Of a stretch of 64,000 bases of DNA, positions 22,418 to 33,202 are shown piece after piece. Numbering within the stretch: position 1 is the first letter of the stretch; each line of letters starts with the position of its first letter. Below the pieces are notes generated by a model. The model did not search any database and was not told where the DNA came from. It saw only the letters and a list, made by a program, of their open reading frames with translations. Source of the DNA: CGIF01 sp031674855 (GTDB lineage: Bacteria; Bacillota_I; Bacilli_A; Mycoplasmatales; CGIF01); the NCBI GenBank assembly GCA_031674855.1, contig CP125275.1:1-64000 (forward strand), read 5' to 3'. The position numbers were made by a program, and so were the translations under genes.

Positions 22418-22617
22418 AAATCTTTGTTTTTAATATCAATATTTTAGAAGCAACTGATTTTTCCAATAAGTTAATTTCTAAATTATCACCAAAATAATAG
22501 TTGAGATTATTAGAAAGAAAAATAAAGTTAAACAACCAAATATTATTGCAATCTCATCTATTTATACTTTTAGGAAATAATTAAACATTTGAACATAATG
22601 TTAAATTTAATATTTTA

Positions 22618-23400
22618 TTAAATTAATTTCTTTGGCGTTGAATAATTACTCAATACTTCTTTAACAATCGCTTTTCTCATTTGCAAAGAATAATTCTCTC
22701 CGTTACTCAATAATTCCATCAACATGTCCAATATTTTGAGAGCATTAGGAGTTATTTGAAATTCGTCAAAAATTATTCCTTCGCCAGTACTTCAAAGCAA
22801 ATAAACGTTTTTACCAGTACATAAATATTGAATAAGCAGTTGAATTTCAAAAATTAACAAAGCTAAAGGGCTTTTACTTGATTTGATATTGCTAGTTTTT
22901 AATTCAATAATATAATCATGAAATTCTAAATCAACATAAGTAGCTAATAAATCATTCTTATAAAAAACATAATGAAGTTTTTCACTGCCCAAAAAACGAC
23001 CTAAGTTTAACTTCTTGTTATTTTTCAAAAAATTGATTGTTTCGTGAATTCTTCTTTCTAAATTATTTAATTTTTTAAATTCTGGTAAATTAACAAAATC
23101 AGGATGATTTCCTTTTTCAACAAATTCTTGAATGGCATCATGAAAATTTTTTCCTCGTTCGGCCGCCCGAAGGAGAATAAACTCCGGTATCTCTTCATAT
23201 TCTATGTCACGTAAAATTTTGGTAAGAGTACTAGCACTTAAAGCTTTTTTTTTGCCGTGATAAGGTCATAATCTACCGGTTTTTTCAATAACCAAAAATT
23301 CGATTTCAGAACGATCATTATTCAAAGAAATGCTATTATCAATGTTTTCATTAAGATTTTTATCAACCTCTTTATCATTTAAGTCTGTTCCTTTATCCAT
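22618..23400 (-). CDS. PD-(D/E)XK nuclease-like protein
   Basis: 260 residues, ATG 23398-23400, stop TAA 22618-22620, two UGA-Trp. 'LLRAAERGKNFHDAIQEFVE' resembles the N-terminal helix of RecB/Cas4/lambda-exonuclease-type nucleases. 'TYVDLEFHDYIIELKTS' gives the D...(E/D)xK active-site pattern (D-x-EFHDYIIELK). Followed by helices and a Q-containing 'EIQLLIQYL', as in the QxxxY motif. Likely DNA nuclease; role (repair or defence) unknown. Stands alone, divergent from ndk. Confidence 0.6.
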
Positions 23401-23511
23401 AGTAAATAAAGTTATTTTAAGAATTTCCTTGTCAAAAAAACAATTAAATTTAAACCAATTCCAAAACTATAGAATAATTGATTTCTACCAAGAAAAAAAT
23501 AAAAATTATAT

Positions 23512-23934
23512 ATGAATCGCGAAAGAACTCTTTCTATTATCAAACCTGATATCACTAAAAAAAATCTAAACGGTGAAATTATTAACTTTTTGGAAAAAAA
23601 AGGATTCAAAATAGCGGGAATGAAAATGATTAAAATGACTCCTGAATTAGCAAAGGAGTTTTATCAGGAACATCAATCCAAAAGTTTTTTCCCCGAAATG
23701 ATTGAATTTATATGTAGTTCTCCCGTAACAGTAATGTGTTTAGAGCGAAAAGATGCTATTAAATTTAACCGTGAAATTATGGGTGCTACTAATCCTCAAG
23801 AGGCTCAAGAAGGAACCATCAGAAAAATTTATGGAATAAGCATAGATAATAATGCTGTTCATGGCTCTGATAGTCCTCAAGCCGCCGAAAGAGAAATAAA
23901 TTTATTCTTTAAAAAAGAAGAACTTTTTCTTTAA
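23512..23934 (+). CDS. ndk: Nucleoside diphosphate kinase
   Basis: 140 residues, full length. 'RTLSIIKPDITKKNLNGEII' at the start, 'GATNPQEAQEGTIRKIYG' and the active-site His in 'NAVHGSDSPQAAEREI'. Balances NTP pools. Classic mycoplasmas are generally reported to lack ndk, so its presence is notable. Confidence 0.96.
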   Translation: MNRERTLSIIKPDITKKNLNGEIINFLEKKGFKIAGMKMIKMTPELAKEFYQEHQSKSFFPEMIEFICSSPVTVMCLERKDAIKFNREIMGATNPQEAQEGTIRKIYGISIDNNAVHGSDSPQAAEREINLFFKKEELFL

Positions 23935-24067
23935 TTGGTAATAATCAGAAAAATTGAACAATTAATTTTCTTAAAGAATTTAAAAATTAAATCAGTCAAA
24001 TTTTAGAAATAATTAATTAGTTTAAAAAAATACATTTGGTAGAATGAAACTTAAAATTAATAATTAA

Positions 24068-24331
24068 CTATTTATCTTTGTTGTTTTCATCCTTTTTTTT
24101 TTTTTCAACAATAATTCTATTGTAACTAGAATTATCTCTTTTAATGCTTTTTCAAGCAAAATAGGTATAAGATAAGGCGTAAATAATACTAATAATTAAA
24201 AAAAAAGTTGCTCCGTCTTTACGATACTCTAATTTAGGAAAAACACTAAAATAACTTGCCATTACAATAACAGGAGTAGCTATCATGGCTGCAATTACAA
24301 AAAAAAGTTCAAAAAATTCTTTTACTTCCAT
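24068..24331 (-). CDS. Small membrane protein, two segments
   Basis: 87 residues, ATG 24329-24331 to TAG 24068-24070. Two hydrophobic segments (FFELFFVIAAMIATPVIVM; FFLIISIIYALSYTYFAW, Trp by UGA) and a highly charged C-terminal tail with a Lys run. Divergent from the hydrolase at 24353. No family recognised. Confidence 0.55.
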
Positions 24332-24352
24332 ATAAAGATTATTTATAATTTA

Positions 24353-25143
24353 ATGAAAAAATTTTTTAAGAAATATTCATGATTATTGTTTTTTATTATT
24401 ATAACAATAATCATGATAATAATTGGAACAGCGTTATTTTCTCAAAAAAAAATTAAACCTGAAAATAGCAAAGAGCTAGCAAAAATAATCATCCAACCAA
24501 CTCATAAACATACTGCCAGCGTTATCTTTCTTCATGGTTTAGGTGATAATATTGAAAATCATCAAACAATCTTTAAATCATTACAAAAAAATATCCTCAC
24601 ATCAAATTCATTATTCCACAAGCTCCTAAAATATCTGTTAGTATGAATGGAGGATTGTTAATGTCAGCTTGATACGACATCAAAGGAAATCCTCAAAAAA
24701 TTATGAGTCTAAAAGAAAACAAAAAAGGATTATTAAACTCAGTTGACCAAATTGAAAAAATTATTCAAGAAGAAACAAACCTTGGCATCCAATCCCAAAA
24801 AATTATGTTAGTAGGTCATTCGCAGGGAGCTTCTTTAGCTCTAACAGTAGGTCTGACCTCCGAATATCATTTAGCAGGAATTATTGGCTTAAGCGCTTTT
24901 TTACCTTGTCGCAATGAAATATTTAATTGAGCCAAAGCCGAGAATAAAATAAATTCCTTCTTTCTTTATCACAATCGCTATGACAACGTTATTCCTTCTA
25001 ATATTGGCAGCAAATCAGCTCAAATACTTAAGGAAAAGGGTTATCGGGTTGAATTTGAAGACAAACATAACGGCAATCACTTTTTTCGATTGGATGAACT
25101 ACAAGAAATCTTAATTGAAAGAATTAATCAATTAATTTCTTAA
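24353..25143 (+). pseudogene. Alpha/beta hydrolase (carboxylesterase/acyl-protein thioesterase type), one frameshift
   Basis: N-terminal membrane segment (LLFFIITIIMIIIGTALF) then an alpha/beta-hydrolase: 'VIFLHGLGDNIENHQ' (HG oxyanion motif), nucleophile elbow 'GHSQGASLAL' (GxSxG), Asp in 'YHNRYDNVIPSN', His in 'HNGNHFF'. The reading moves to another frame between about 24590 and 24605: the product should read NI-PHIKFIIPQAP, which needs one extra C in ATCCTCAC. The remainder to TAA 25141-25143 is intact and all catalytic residues are present. A very recent mutation or a sequencing error. Confidence 0.7.
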
Positions 25144-25155
25144 AAAGTGTGAATT

Positions 25156-26526
25156 TTATACAATGCCTAATTCTTGTAATCTTTTTCTAATTTTGTCAGC
25201 GTTTTCGTATTCACCAATTTTTCTTAATTTTTGTCACTCATCAATAAGTATTTTAGTTGCTAAATCATAGGGAGCAAAATCAAACTTAAATCCTAATAAA
25301 TTGATAGTAGAATAAAAATCGGCAACTGTTTTTTGCAAATTATCGTCATTATTTTGATCAATAATTTTATTAAGGCAGCCAATCGTTTGCTCTAAAAAAT
25401 AAAGAGTTTTAACTGTATTGAGATTATCTAATAAACTTTTAATTATTTCATTTTTTGTCTTACTTTCTTGCTCGACAATTGTAATTTTTTTTTGATGCAA
25501 ATAAAATTTTAATTTCTTATTGAGATTATTAATTTTTTGAATATAGTCGATTGCTTGATTAATTAATTCTTCACTAAATTTTATAACCTGGTTGTAATTA
25601 GTATTTAAAATTAGGTAGCGAAAAGTATTTGCTCCATATTTTTGAAAAAAATATTCAGCCGAAACAACATTGCCCAAAGATTTGGACATTTTTTCTTCTT
25701 TTCAATGAATATGAGCAATATGTAATCAAATATGACTTAACTCACGATTATTATGAGCTAAGTACTGAATTCTTTCATTTTCATGATGAGGAAACAGTAA
25801 ATCATTTCCTCCCCCATGGATGTCAATAGTTCGACTTTGGAAAAAATCGTTAATAAATACAGCACACTCAGTATGCCATCCAGGCCTTCCCTCGCCCCAA
25901 GAAGAATCTCAGACTACTCCTTGAGTTGTTTTTTTTCAAAGCAAAAAATCTTTTTCATCCCTTTTTTCAACTTGACTTATTTCTCGAACCCCAGTTTTTA
26001 ATTTAGTTAAATTTTGCCCAGAAAGCTTACCGTAATCATTATTTTTTTCTGTTCGAAATATGATTTCTCCATCTTGCTCATAAGCTGCTTTTTTTTCTAA
26101 TAAAGTATTGATAAATTTTTTAATTTGAGAAATGTAATCAGTTACTCGTGGCGAGGAATTCGGTAACAAAACATTATAATGAATTAAATTATCAAAATAA
26201 GACTGAGTGTAGTAATTACTAATTTCTCTCTCGCTCTTATTTTCTTTTTGAGCTCGAATAATTATTTTGTCATCAATATCGGTAATGTTTTGAATGTAAT
26301 TAACTTTAATTTTTAAATCAAGCAACAAACGATGAAGTATATCAAAAATTATTACTGGTCTTAAATTACCAATATGAACATGGTCATAAACAGTTGGTCC
26401 GCAAAGATAGATATTAACGAATTGACCTTTTTGTAAGTCCAAACTAGTAGTTTTTTTCCCCAAACTATTAAAAAGCTGAAGAGTAAAATAATTATTCGAT
26501 TTAATATTATCATCACTCATTGTCAT
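25156..26526 (-). CDS. cysS: Cysteinyl-tRNA synthetase
   Basis: 456 residues, with UGA-Trp codons. Zinc/active-site start 'NIYLCGPTVYDHVHIGNLRP' (HIGH = HIGN here), 'GWHTECAVF', zinc ligands 'HHENER', and KMSKS ('EKMSKSLGN'). The start is chosen at ATG 26524-26526 (MTMSDD); a TTG at 26550 is possible. Length is normal. Confidence 0.95.
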
Positions 26527-26713
26527 TATTTTTTTTTTCACTCTCTGCAAGAAATTAACAAAACAAAGAGAAAAAAATGATTAATTGTCATTTCTGATTT
26601 AAAAAAAATACTGTTTAATCAAGTCATTTAATATTCTAAAGATTTGTTTAATTTTTAATTTAATTAATAATAAAATTACTAGAAATACTAAAAAATGAAC
26701 AAATTTTTAATTC

Positions 26714-26789
26714 TGGTGGATCCAGTCGGATTCGAACCGACCGCCTTCTGTGTGCAAGACAGATGCTCTACCAAATGAGCTATGGACCC
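26714..26789 (-). tRNA. tRNA-Ala(UGC)
   Basis: Minus-strand cloverleaf, anticodon loop TTGCACA, acceptor GGGTCCA/TGGATCC, encoded CCA. Confidence 0.93.
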
Positions 26790-26829
26790 TTTCTCTATAT
26801 AGTAAATTATAGAAATAATGAAAACTAGT

Positions 26830-28107
26830 TTAGCCTTTGTTGCTCTTCAGCAACTCTCTTAAACTACCCGCTCCAAAACTAACCTTACCCATTTCTTTCA
26901 TTCTCGCTTTACCTTTTTTTTGTTTAGCTCAGAGTTTCATTTTACGAGTTCTATCACCTCCATACATATTACCAGTGACATGCTTTTTGAGAGCCGGCAA
27001 TGTTTCTCGAGCAATGACTTGATTACCAATAGTAGCTTGAATAGGAACGATAAAAGTTTGTTGATTAAGTGTAGTCTTTAAATTTTCACAAGTCACTTTA
27101 GCTCGCTCATAAGCAAAACTTCGGTGAACCAAAAAAGATAAGTCTGGAATTAATTGATTGTTTAATAAAATATCTATTTTGACGATATCACTGGGTTGAA
27201 ATCCGATTATCTGATAATCAAAAGAAGCATATCCGTGAGAAATAGATTTGATTTTGTCATGAAAATCAATAATAAATTCAGCAAAAGGTAGATGATAATT
27301 CAATTGATAAAGAGAACCCGTTTTTCATTCCTGAGATTGATAAATACCACGTTTATTTTGACATAGTTGAGAAATCGCCCCCAAGTATTCTTCGGGAGTA
27401 GTAATGTTTAAATTAATAAACAATTCCTTAATTTTTTTTACTTTTTCTTTATTAGGTATTTTTTGGGGATTGTTTGTTTCTAAAATTTCACCGCTTGCAA
27501 AATCTATTTGGTAATTAATACTTGGCGGAGTAGTGATAATTTCACAATTAAATTCTTTTTCTAACCGCTCGCAAATAACTTCTCGATGTAATAAACCCAC
27601 AAATCCGCAACGAAAACCCGGACCTAATAACTGTGAATCGATACTTTCTAAACTTAAACTGCTATCTTGAGTTTGTAATTCCTCCAAAGATTTTTTGAAC
27701 TCCTTATGTTGGGAGGTTTCGTTAGGATATAAGTTTGAATAAACATTAGACTTTACTTCTTGATATCCTTCCAATGGCAAAATATTACTTTCTAAATCAG
27801 TAACCGTGTCACCAACTTTTACCTCCCTCATATCTCGAATATTAGCCGCAAATCAACCAATTTCTCCTGCCACTAATTTCTCTTTTAAAAATTCTTTAGG
27901 AATTTTTACTCCTAATCTTTCAATCTGATAAACTCTTTCCTGATTAGTGAAAAATTTAATCTTTTGTCCTTTAACCAACTCACCTTTAAAAACTCGAACA
28001 TAGACAATTACTCCATAGTAACGACTGTAAAGAAGATCAAAAATTAGAGCTTTTAACGATTGACACTTTTCTGGATTTGAATTTATTGCCTCTTTGCTAT
28101 CTTTCAC
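26830..28107 (-). CDS. lepA: Elongation factor 4 (LepA) lacking the GTPase domain
   Basis: 425 residues against about 600 for LepA. The protein begins at domain II: 'SLKALIFDLLYSRYYGVIVY' (family: LKALIFDSxYDxYRGVV), continues with 'VKVGDTVTD', 'GFRCGFVGLLHREVI', and the LepA-specific C-terminal domain 'PALKKHVTGNMYGGDRTRKM', 'MGKVSF'. The entire N-terminal G domain (GHVDFS, NKxD) is missing; only about 113 bases separate its start (GTG at 28105-28107) from the next gene remnant, so there is no room for it. Retained domains match the ribosome-binding half. Truncated relic or a GTPase-independent ribosome binder. Confidence 0.85.
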
Positions 28108-28224
28108 AATTAAATATATTTTGAAATTAATATAAATTTTAACAAACTTTAGTTATTTTATTACAATGTGCAAAATAGATGTCAGAGTTTAAGTTTATAA
28201 TTATCCCTCAATAACTTCCGAAAA

Positions 28225-29061
28225 CTACTCTTCTTCTTTCTTAACTTTATTCATATTTTTATCCAACTCATCTAGAACTTTTTGAGCTCGATCAAGTCGG
28301 TAATTATGATGTTTTTCTAACTTTTTTTGGAAGTCCTCAATCTCCTTTTCCTCTTTGGCTAGTCTTTCATCGATCATAGGAATTTTTAAGATGATATCAT
28401 TATTTGAGAATTGCGGACACGCTATAAACTTTAAACTAAAACACTTAATGGCTTTGTGAGACTTTTCAATTCCTTCTTTGTTTTTTCGAGTTGGACAAGG
28501 TAATTTTTTCAACTTTCAACTTCTTTTTCGTTTAGTAGTGGAAATCTGAAATCTCAAACTCTTTTTGGAACTATATTAGTTTGAATATGGCCAGTAGCAA
28601 ATGCTTCAAATTGAACTTCAAAAGACTTCGAAAATAAAAAAGCAAAAAAAAGATAGTCTTATTTTTTCATTTCCTATTCTAACTTTAATAAGACCATTTG
28701 TTACTATGTCATCTGTTTTATCCTCCAACATCATAAAAAATTTATCTTTGCTGCCAAAAAATAGATTAAAAAAATATCATGCTTCTCAGTTAATTGCTTC
28801 GCTCGGTCAATTTTCTTTATTTCTCACCCCTTTTTTTAAATTTTCTAATAAGTAATCTCCGCGAAATGAGCTACCAATATCAATGTATCAGTATTTTTTA
28901 TCTTCCTTAACTTCAATAGAGGCGTTATTTTTAATTAATATTATTGTAGTAAATATTCTTTCTTAGATATGGATATTTTCAATAAAAATTTTTATTTCCT
29001 TTAGCGAAATTTCTAACTTTTCGAATTTTTCTTTTATCGAGTATAGTTTAGAAAAATTCAT
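28225..29061 (-). pseudogene. Decayed type I restriction HsdS-like specificity subunit
   Basis: One frame from ATG 29059-29061 (MNFSKLYSIKEKFEKLEISL) has an in-frame TAA, then reads 'YWYIDIGSSFRGDYLLENLK' and 'DDIVTNGLIKVRI'. After a frameshift it reads 'QFEAFATGHIQTNIVPKRVW DFRFPLL' and, after another, 'FSNNDIILKIPMIDERLAKE' plus a coiled coil. Two 'atG..q.NI....f.iPl' ends followed by helices are the layout of two HsdS target-recognition domains with spacer helices. At least one stop and two frameshifts. No hsdM or hsdR seen nearby. The assignment rests on motif spacing, so it is moderate. Confidence 0.5.
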
Positions 29062-29076
29062 ATTTTATTAAATTAA

Positions 29077-30777
29077 CTAGTTAATTGATTTTAGAGAAGA
29101 GTGAAAACTTTCTCAAAAATTCTTAATAAAATCATAGTAATTATTTTCACCTTGACTAATTTTGTCTAATTCTGTTTCTAAAGAGGCGGTATAATCTTCA
29201 TTTATTAAAGAGGCGAAATTAGCCTGTAATCAATTACTGACCGAATTTCCTAAAGAAGTAGGAATAAATTGACCTTTTTCATTTAATTCAGCATAACCTC
29301 TTTTCAGAAGCACTCGACCAAAAAGATTATAGGTAGAGGGACGACCAATTCCTAACCTTTCTAATTCTTGCACCAAACTTCCCTCGTTATAACGCACAGG
29401 TTTGTTTTCCTGATATTCTTGCACCTCAATTTTTTTGGCTTCGAATTGAGGAATTTCGGTCAATTCGCTTTTTATTTTAATATTATAACTAGAAAAATAA
29501 ACCTCGGGCGCACAAGTTAAAAATCCGGCAAATTGGCAAATTTTTTCAGAAGTAACAAAATAGTAACTATTATTGAGAAAATTGTAGGTAATTTTATTGA
29601 TTTGAGCCGGACTCATTAAACTAGCCAAAGTGTGATTATATACCAATCTATATAATTTATACTCCTCCTCAGATAAAGAGTTTTTAATTTCTTCCGGATG
29701 ATAATTTAAGTAAGTAGGATGAATAGATTCATGAGCTCCTTGAACATTTAGAGTTTTTTCTTTTTTTTTTCAAGCCGGATTATTGTTATAATATTCAAAA
29801 CCTCACTTTTGTTGAATATATTTGCAAACAGAGTTGGTAAATTCTTGATTAATTCGAGGTGAATCAGTTCGAGGATAAGTTATCAAACCGACTTGTTTTT
29901 TCTCTTCGTTCAACCAAACCCCTTCGTAAAGTTTTTGTGCTAATTGAGTTGTTTGAGAGACTGAAAAACCTAACTGAGATTTTGCCTCAAACAATAACAA
30001 AGAAGTGATAAGGGGAGCTTTAGGCAAAATGTATTTTTTTTCTTCCTTATAATCAAGCAATTGAAAAACTAGTCCTAATTTTTCCCTAATAATTTCTGCT
30101 TCTTTTTTTTCTTTATAAAGAATTAGATTTCCTGATTTATCAACTTGTTTTAAGGTTATTTTTTGGTTATTATTTTGACCAATTCCGCAAATAATATAAA
30201 GCTTTTTTTTTTCAAAACTTTTTATTAATTTTTCTCTTTCGGTAATTAACTTCAAAACTACCGACTGCACCCGACCCGCCGATAAAGCTTGCAATTTTTT
30301 TTGCAACATAGTACTAAGACAAAAACCAATCATTCGGTCAAGCACTTGCCGAGAAAGCTGTGATTCTACCACATGTTCATTAATAGTCAAGGGATTATCT
30401 AAAGCTTCTTTAATACTTCGTGGCGTTATTTCATAAAAAAGTAAGCGCTGACATTTTTTGGGATCGACTCCTAATGATTTAGCAGTCTCTTGGGCGATTG
30501 CTTCTCCTTCACGATCAGGGTCAGTCGCTAAATAGATTGCGGAAATTTTTTCTTTAATTAGATAATTTTTTCAAATATTAATTAAGGTTTTTTTTTCCGG
30601 AATTATTTCATAAGAAGGGGTAAAGTCTTCTAAATTCACTCCCAAATTATAAATCCCTGTTTTTTTTAATTCCCACAAATGTCCACTAGTTGCAAATATT
30701 ACGTATTCAGGACCTAAAAATGATTGAATAGTTTTTTTTTTAGTGGCCGACTCAAGAAAAATCAATCTTTTATTCAT
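29077..30777 (-). CDS. topA: DNA topoisomerase I
   Basis: 566 residues. TOPRIM domain 'LIFLESATKKKTIQSFLG' and 'ATDPDREGEAIAQE'; active-site Tyr in 'GLITYPRTDSPRIN'; 'LVQELERLGIGRPSTYN'. Relaxes negative supercoils. The C-terminal zinc-finger domains found in longer TopA are absent; the protein ends after the core. Confidence 0.95.
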
Positions 30778-30831
30778 TCAAATCTGTTTTATTAGAAAAT
30801 TATTTTCTTATAATAAAATTTTTCTAATTTA

Positions 30832-30908
30832 TGGAGCTCCGGGAAGGATTCGAACCTTCGACGACTTGTTTAGGAAACGAGCATTCTAGTCCACTGAATT
30901 ACCGGAGC
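30832..30908 (-). tRNA. tRNA-Arg(CCU)
   Basis: Minus-strand cloverleaf; acceptor GCTCCGG/CCGGAGC, T-loop GGTTCGAATCC, anticodon loop TTCCTAA, encoded CCA. One apparent C-A mismatch in the anticodon stem. Confidence 0.88.
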
Positions 30909-30916
30909 ATTTTTAA

Positions 30917-31144
30917 CTACTTTTTTACGATAAGATAAAGAATCATTCAAATAATAGGAAATATTAAAAAGGAACCAAAGAAACAAATCATAAAAATTAA
31001 ATCTTGTTTATCTTGTTTAATGGCACATTCTTTACAAAAAATTTCATTTCCTCAACGACCTCAACCATTAACCTTTCAATAACCAGTTGTTTTGGCAACT
31101 TCTTGTCCTTCGGGGATTTTTTCATAGCATCTACTACATAGCAT
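30917..31144 (-). CDS. Small zinc-ribbon membrane protein
   Basis: 75 residues: CSRC near the N-terminus, 'IFCKECAIKQ' (second CxxC), then a hydrophobic segment FMICFFGSFLIFPIIWMI. Three Trp by UGA in 'YWKVNGWGRWGNE'. Paralogue of the next gene. Function unknown. Confidence 0.6.
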
Positions 31145-31161
31145 GTCTAATAATATTTTTA

Positions 31162-31410
31162 TTATCTGTTTGAAGTTATTGAAAATGTTGCTACCAAAAA
31201 TATAAAAATGGCAAAACTAAAGAATAAAAAATAGAAAATTTTAAAAAACTTTTTCTCTCTTCTATCTTCTTTTTTAGCACATCGAATACAAATTGCCCCA
31301 CCTTCTCCTACGGTTCTTACTCAAAAACCAGCCCGTCAATAAATACCACCCCCTCTTCCTCTTCTAATTTCTTTTCCTTCTGGAATTTCTTGATAACAAT
31401 TACTACACAA
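31162..31410 (-). CDS. Small zinc-ribbon membrane protein (paralogue)
   Basis: 82 residues if started at TTG 31408-31410: CSNC...ICIRCAKK then a hydrophobic tail FYFLFFSFAIFIFLVA. Shares CSxCYxEIPEGxE and the overall layout with 30917-31144, so this is a tandem duplicate. Confidence 0.5.
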
Positions 31411-31442
31411 CCTACTTTAAAATATTTTAAAGAGAGTAATTA

Positions 31443-31528
31443 GCGGAATTGGTGGAATGGTAGACGCGCAAGAATGAGGTTCTTGTGGGCATTAGCTCGT
31501 GAGGGTTCGAGTCCCTTGTTCCGTACCA
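31443..31528 (+). tRNA. tRNA-Leu(GAG)
   Basis: Long variable arm (type II), anticodon loop ATGAGGT, T-loop GGTTCGAGTCC, encoded CCA. Acceptor GCGGAAT against GTTCCGT gives G1-U72 and U7-G66 wobbles. The mobile element begins just downstream, so its 3' end may be the attachment site. Confidence 0.88.
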
Positions 31529-31580
31529 GATCTTAAGAGTTTAAATATTTTCTGTTTCTTTGTGACTTAGAAATAAAGTC

Positions 31581-32147
31581 ATGAAAAGAGAAAATATCTT
31601 AAAACCTCCGATCGGAGTAAATAAGCAAGGAGTTGTTAATACTCAAAAACAATTAACAAAAATTCAAGGCAAATTAACTTCCCAAGTTCGACAAAGAAGC
31701 GAAAAAGACCCTTATTACTATGCTTTTATTAAGTTAAAAGGTCATGGTGCTGATTTACCGGTAATATTCAGAGTTGATCAAACAGACAAACCCAAACTAG
31801 AAAAAGGTGATTATGCCGAATTAACTGGACATTATTCTAATTCGGATAAAAATATCCGCAAAAGTTTTACTTGCTCTAATTATCAATTATTAGATCAGAA
31901 AATAAAAAAAGATTGTTTCGGTTGTGGTGATAACTTTTTTTGCTTAAATTCCCAAAATTACGACTATTGTAAAAATTGTGAACTAAACGGAAATAGGCAC
32001 ATTAACAAAAAAAGTAATTGCTCGGAATGTGATGGGTCAGGCATTATTAAGTTTCCCAACCAGCCTACTCGTAGCTGTAAACTTTGCTCTCTAACTGCTC
32101 AATCTCAAACTTTTACTAATTCGAGAATATTTGCTAATCATGAATAA
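31581..32147 (+). CDS. OB-fold-like protein with C-terminal zinc motifs
   Basis: 188 residues. The N-terminal half (GKLTSQVRQRSEKDPYYYAF ... 'GDYAELTGHYSNSDKNIRKS') has the strand pattern of a small single-strand-binding OB fold. The C-terminal half has four CxxC-type pairs (CFGC, YCKNC, CSECDGSG, CKLC), the third like a DnaJ zinc repeat. Possible single-strand DNA-binding protein of the element's replication module. First gene after tRNA-Leu. Confidence 0.5.
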   Translation: MKRENILKPPIGVNKQGVVNTQKQLTKIQGKLTSQVRQRSEKDPYYYAFIKLKGHGADLPVIFRVDQTDKPKLEKGDYAELTGHYSNSDKNIRKSFTCSNYQLLDQKIKKDCFGCGDNFFCLNSQNYDYCKNCELNGNRHINKKSNCSECDGSGIIKFPNQPTRSCKLCSLTAQSQTFTNSRIFANHE

Positions 32148-32430
32148 GCGAAGTTTAAAAAGACAAATTGAGAAAAAGTTAGAGAAGTTAGGAAAATTAT
32201 TAGACAAAATTGATGATGCCCGAGCCATTGAAGCTAGTGATTCGGAAACCTGAGATAGTGATACTTTGTATGATTTGGCAGACTTAGCCCAAGAAATTAA
32301 AGAACTTTTAGAGGATAAAATTGATCCTAAAAAAAGAGATGAATATGGCGAACCTTTGCTTTTAGAAACTGGAATTTGTTCGTTAGTAGACGAATATCAT
32401 GAAGAGGAAGAATTTAGCGATGATGAATAA
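32140..32430 (+). CDS. Small acidic coiled-coil protein
   Basis: 96 residues; overlaps the previous stop by 8 bases. Lys-rich coiled-coil start (KRQIEKKLEKLGKLLDKID) and strongly acidic remainder ending HEEEEFSDDE. No family recognised. Confidence 0.6.
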
Positions 32431-32767
32431 GCAAAATATTCGGGATTTTTCCTGTGAAAGAACTGGTCAAATCCTTAGCAAAGAAAAGCGTAAAGTCTAC
32501 GATAAAAAGAGCGAGTTTTACGGCAATGATTATTTTAAGCTAGAAATAGCCTTAGAAAATAAAGACAGGGAGAAAATTTTGTTTGTTTATGCTAATCGAG
32601 TAAGTAAGAAAATATTTGAAACTATCGAACAAAGCAATTATATAGATAAGAGATATTTATTTTTTTGTGAACAAAGAAAAAGAGGATTAGTATTGAATAA
32701 TTGGCGAGAATTAAGCTTTAATTTTAAGAAAGAGGAAAATATTTTAGAAAATTATGAAAAAAAATAA
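32423..32767 (+). CDS. Hypothetical basic protein
   Basis: 114 residues from ATG 32423-32425, overlapping the previous gene by 8 bases. An upstream ATG in frame (32399) would overlap more. Contains 'GNDYFKLEIALENKDREKIL', which could be an OB-like barrel. Function unknown. Confidence 0.55.
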   Translation: MNKQNIRDFSCERTGQILSKEKRKVYDKKSEFYGNDYFKLEIALENKDREKILFVYANRVSKKIFETIEQSNYIDKRYLFFCEQRKRGLVLNNWRELSFNFKKEENILENYEKK

Positions 32768-33011
32768 TTCTTTACAAAGGAAATTGAAATTCCATTGCTT
32801 TCAATGTCAAACGCTTTATCAACTAATGGAAATTCACAGTCAAAATAAACCAAATTGTCCGGAAAGTTGTCGTCAAAAATGACAAGAACTTTGTCATGAG
32901 TATTATCAAGAAAAAGTATTGGGCTATATTCAGCAACAGGAAGAGCAAAAAGAACAAGATTTAGAGCAGTCTACTAACTGACCTGACTGACTAAAAAAAC
33001 CAGCTAAATAA
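32754..33011 (+). CDS. Small zinc-binding protein
   Basis: 85 residues, overlapping the previous gene by 14 bases. Four Cys in two pairs (HCFQC and CPESC) then a Gln/Glu-rich helix; several UGA-Trp codons near the end (NWPDWLKKPAK). Part of the packed accessory operon. Confidence 0.6.
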
Positions 33012-33012
33012 T

Positions 33013-33198
33013 ATGACTGCTTTAATTATTTTAGTGGTAGAAAATATTTTTTTGCTTTTTCTTCTGTTGATCTGAATTAATCGTCATTGTCAGCAATGCC
33101 AAAAGGTTAAGTGTATTGAACGGACATTTAACCGAACTTGCCAGACTTGTCAAAGCAAAAAAATTCCCTCCAAGAAAAACGGGAAAATCCCTCTATAA
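33013..33198 (+). CDS. Membrane segment plus zinc-finger-like tail
   Basis: 61 residues: one hydrophobic segment (LIILVVENIFLLFLLLIW) then CQQC...CQTC. A single-pass membrane protein with a possible zinc knuckle. It follows the previous stop by one base. Confidence 0.55.
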
Positions 33199-33202
33199 AT
33201 TT

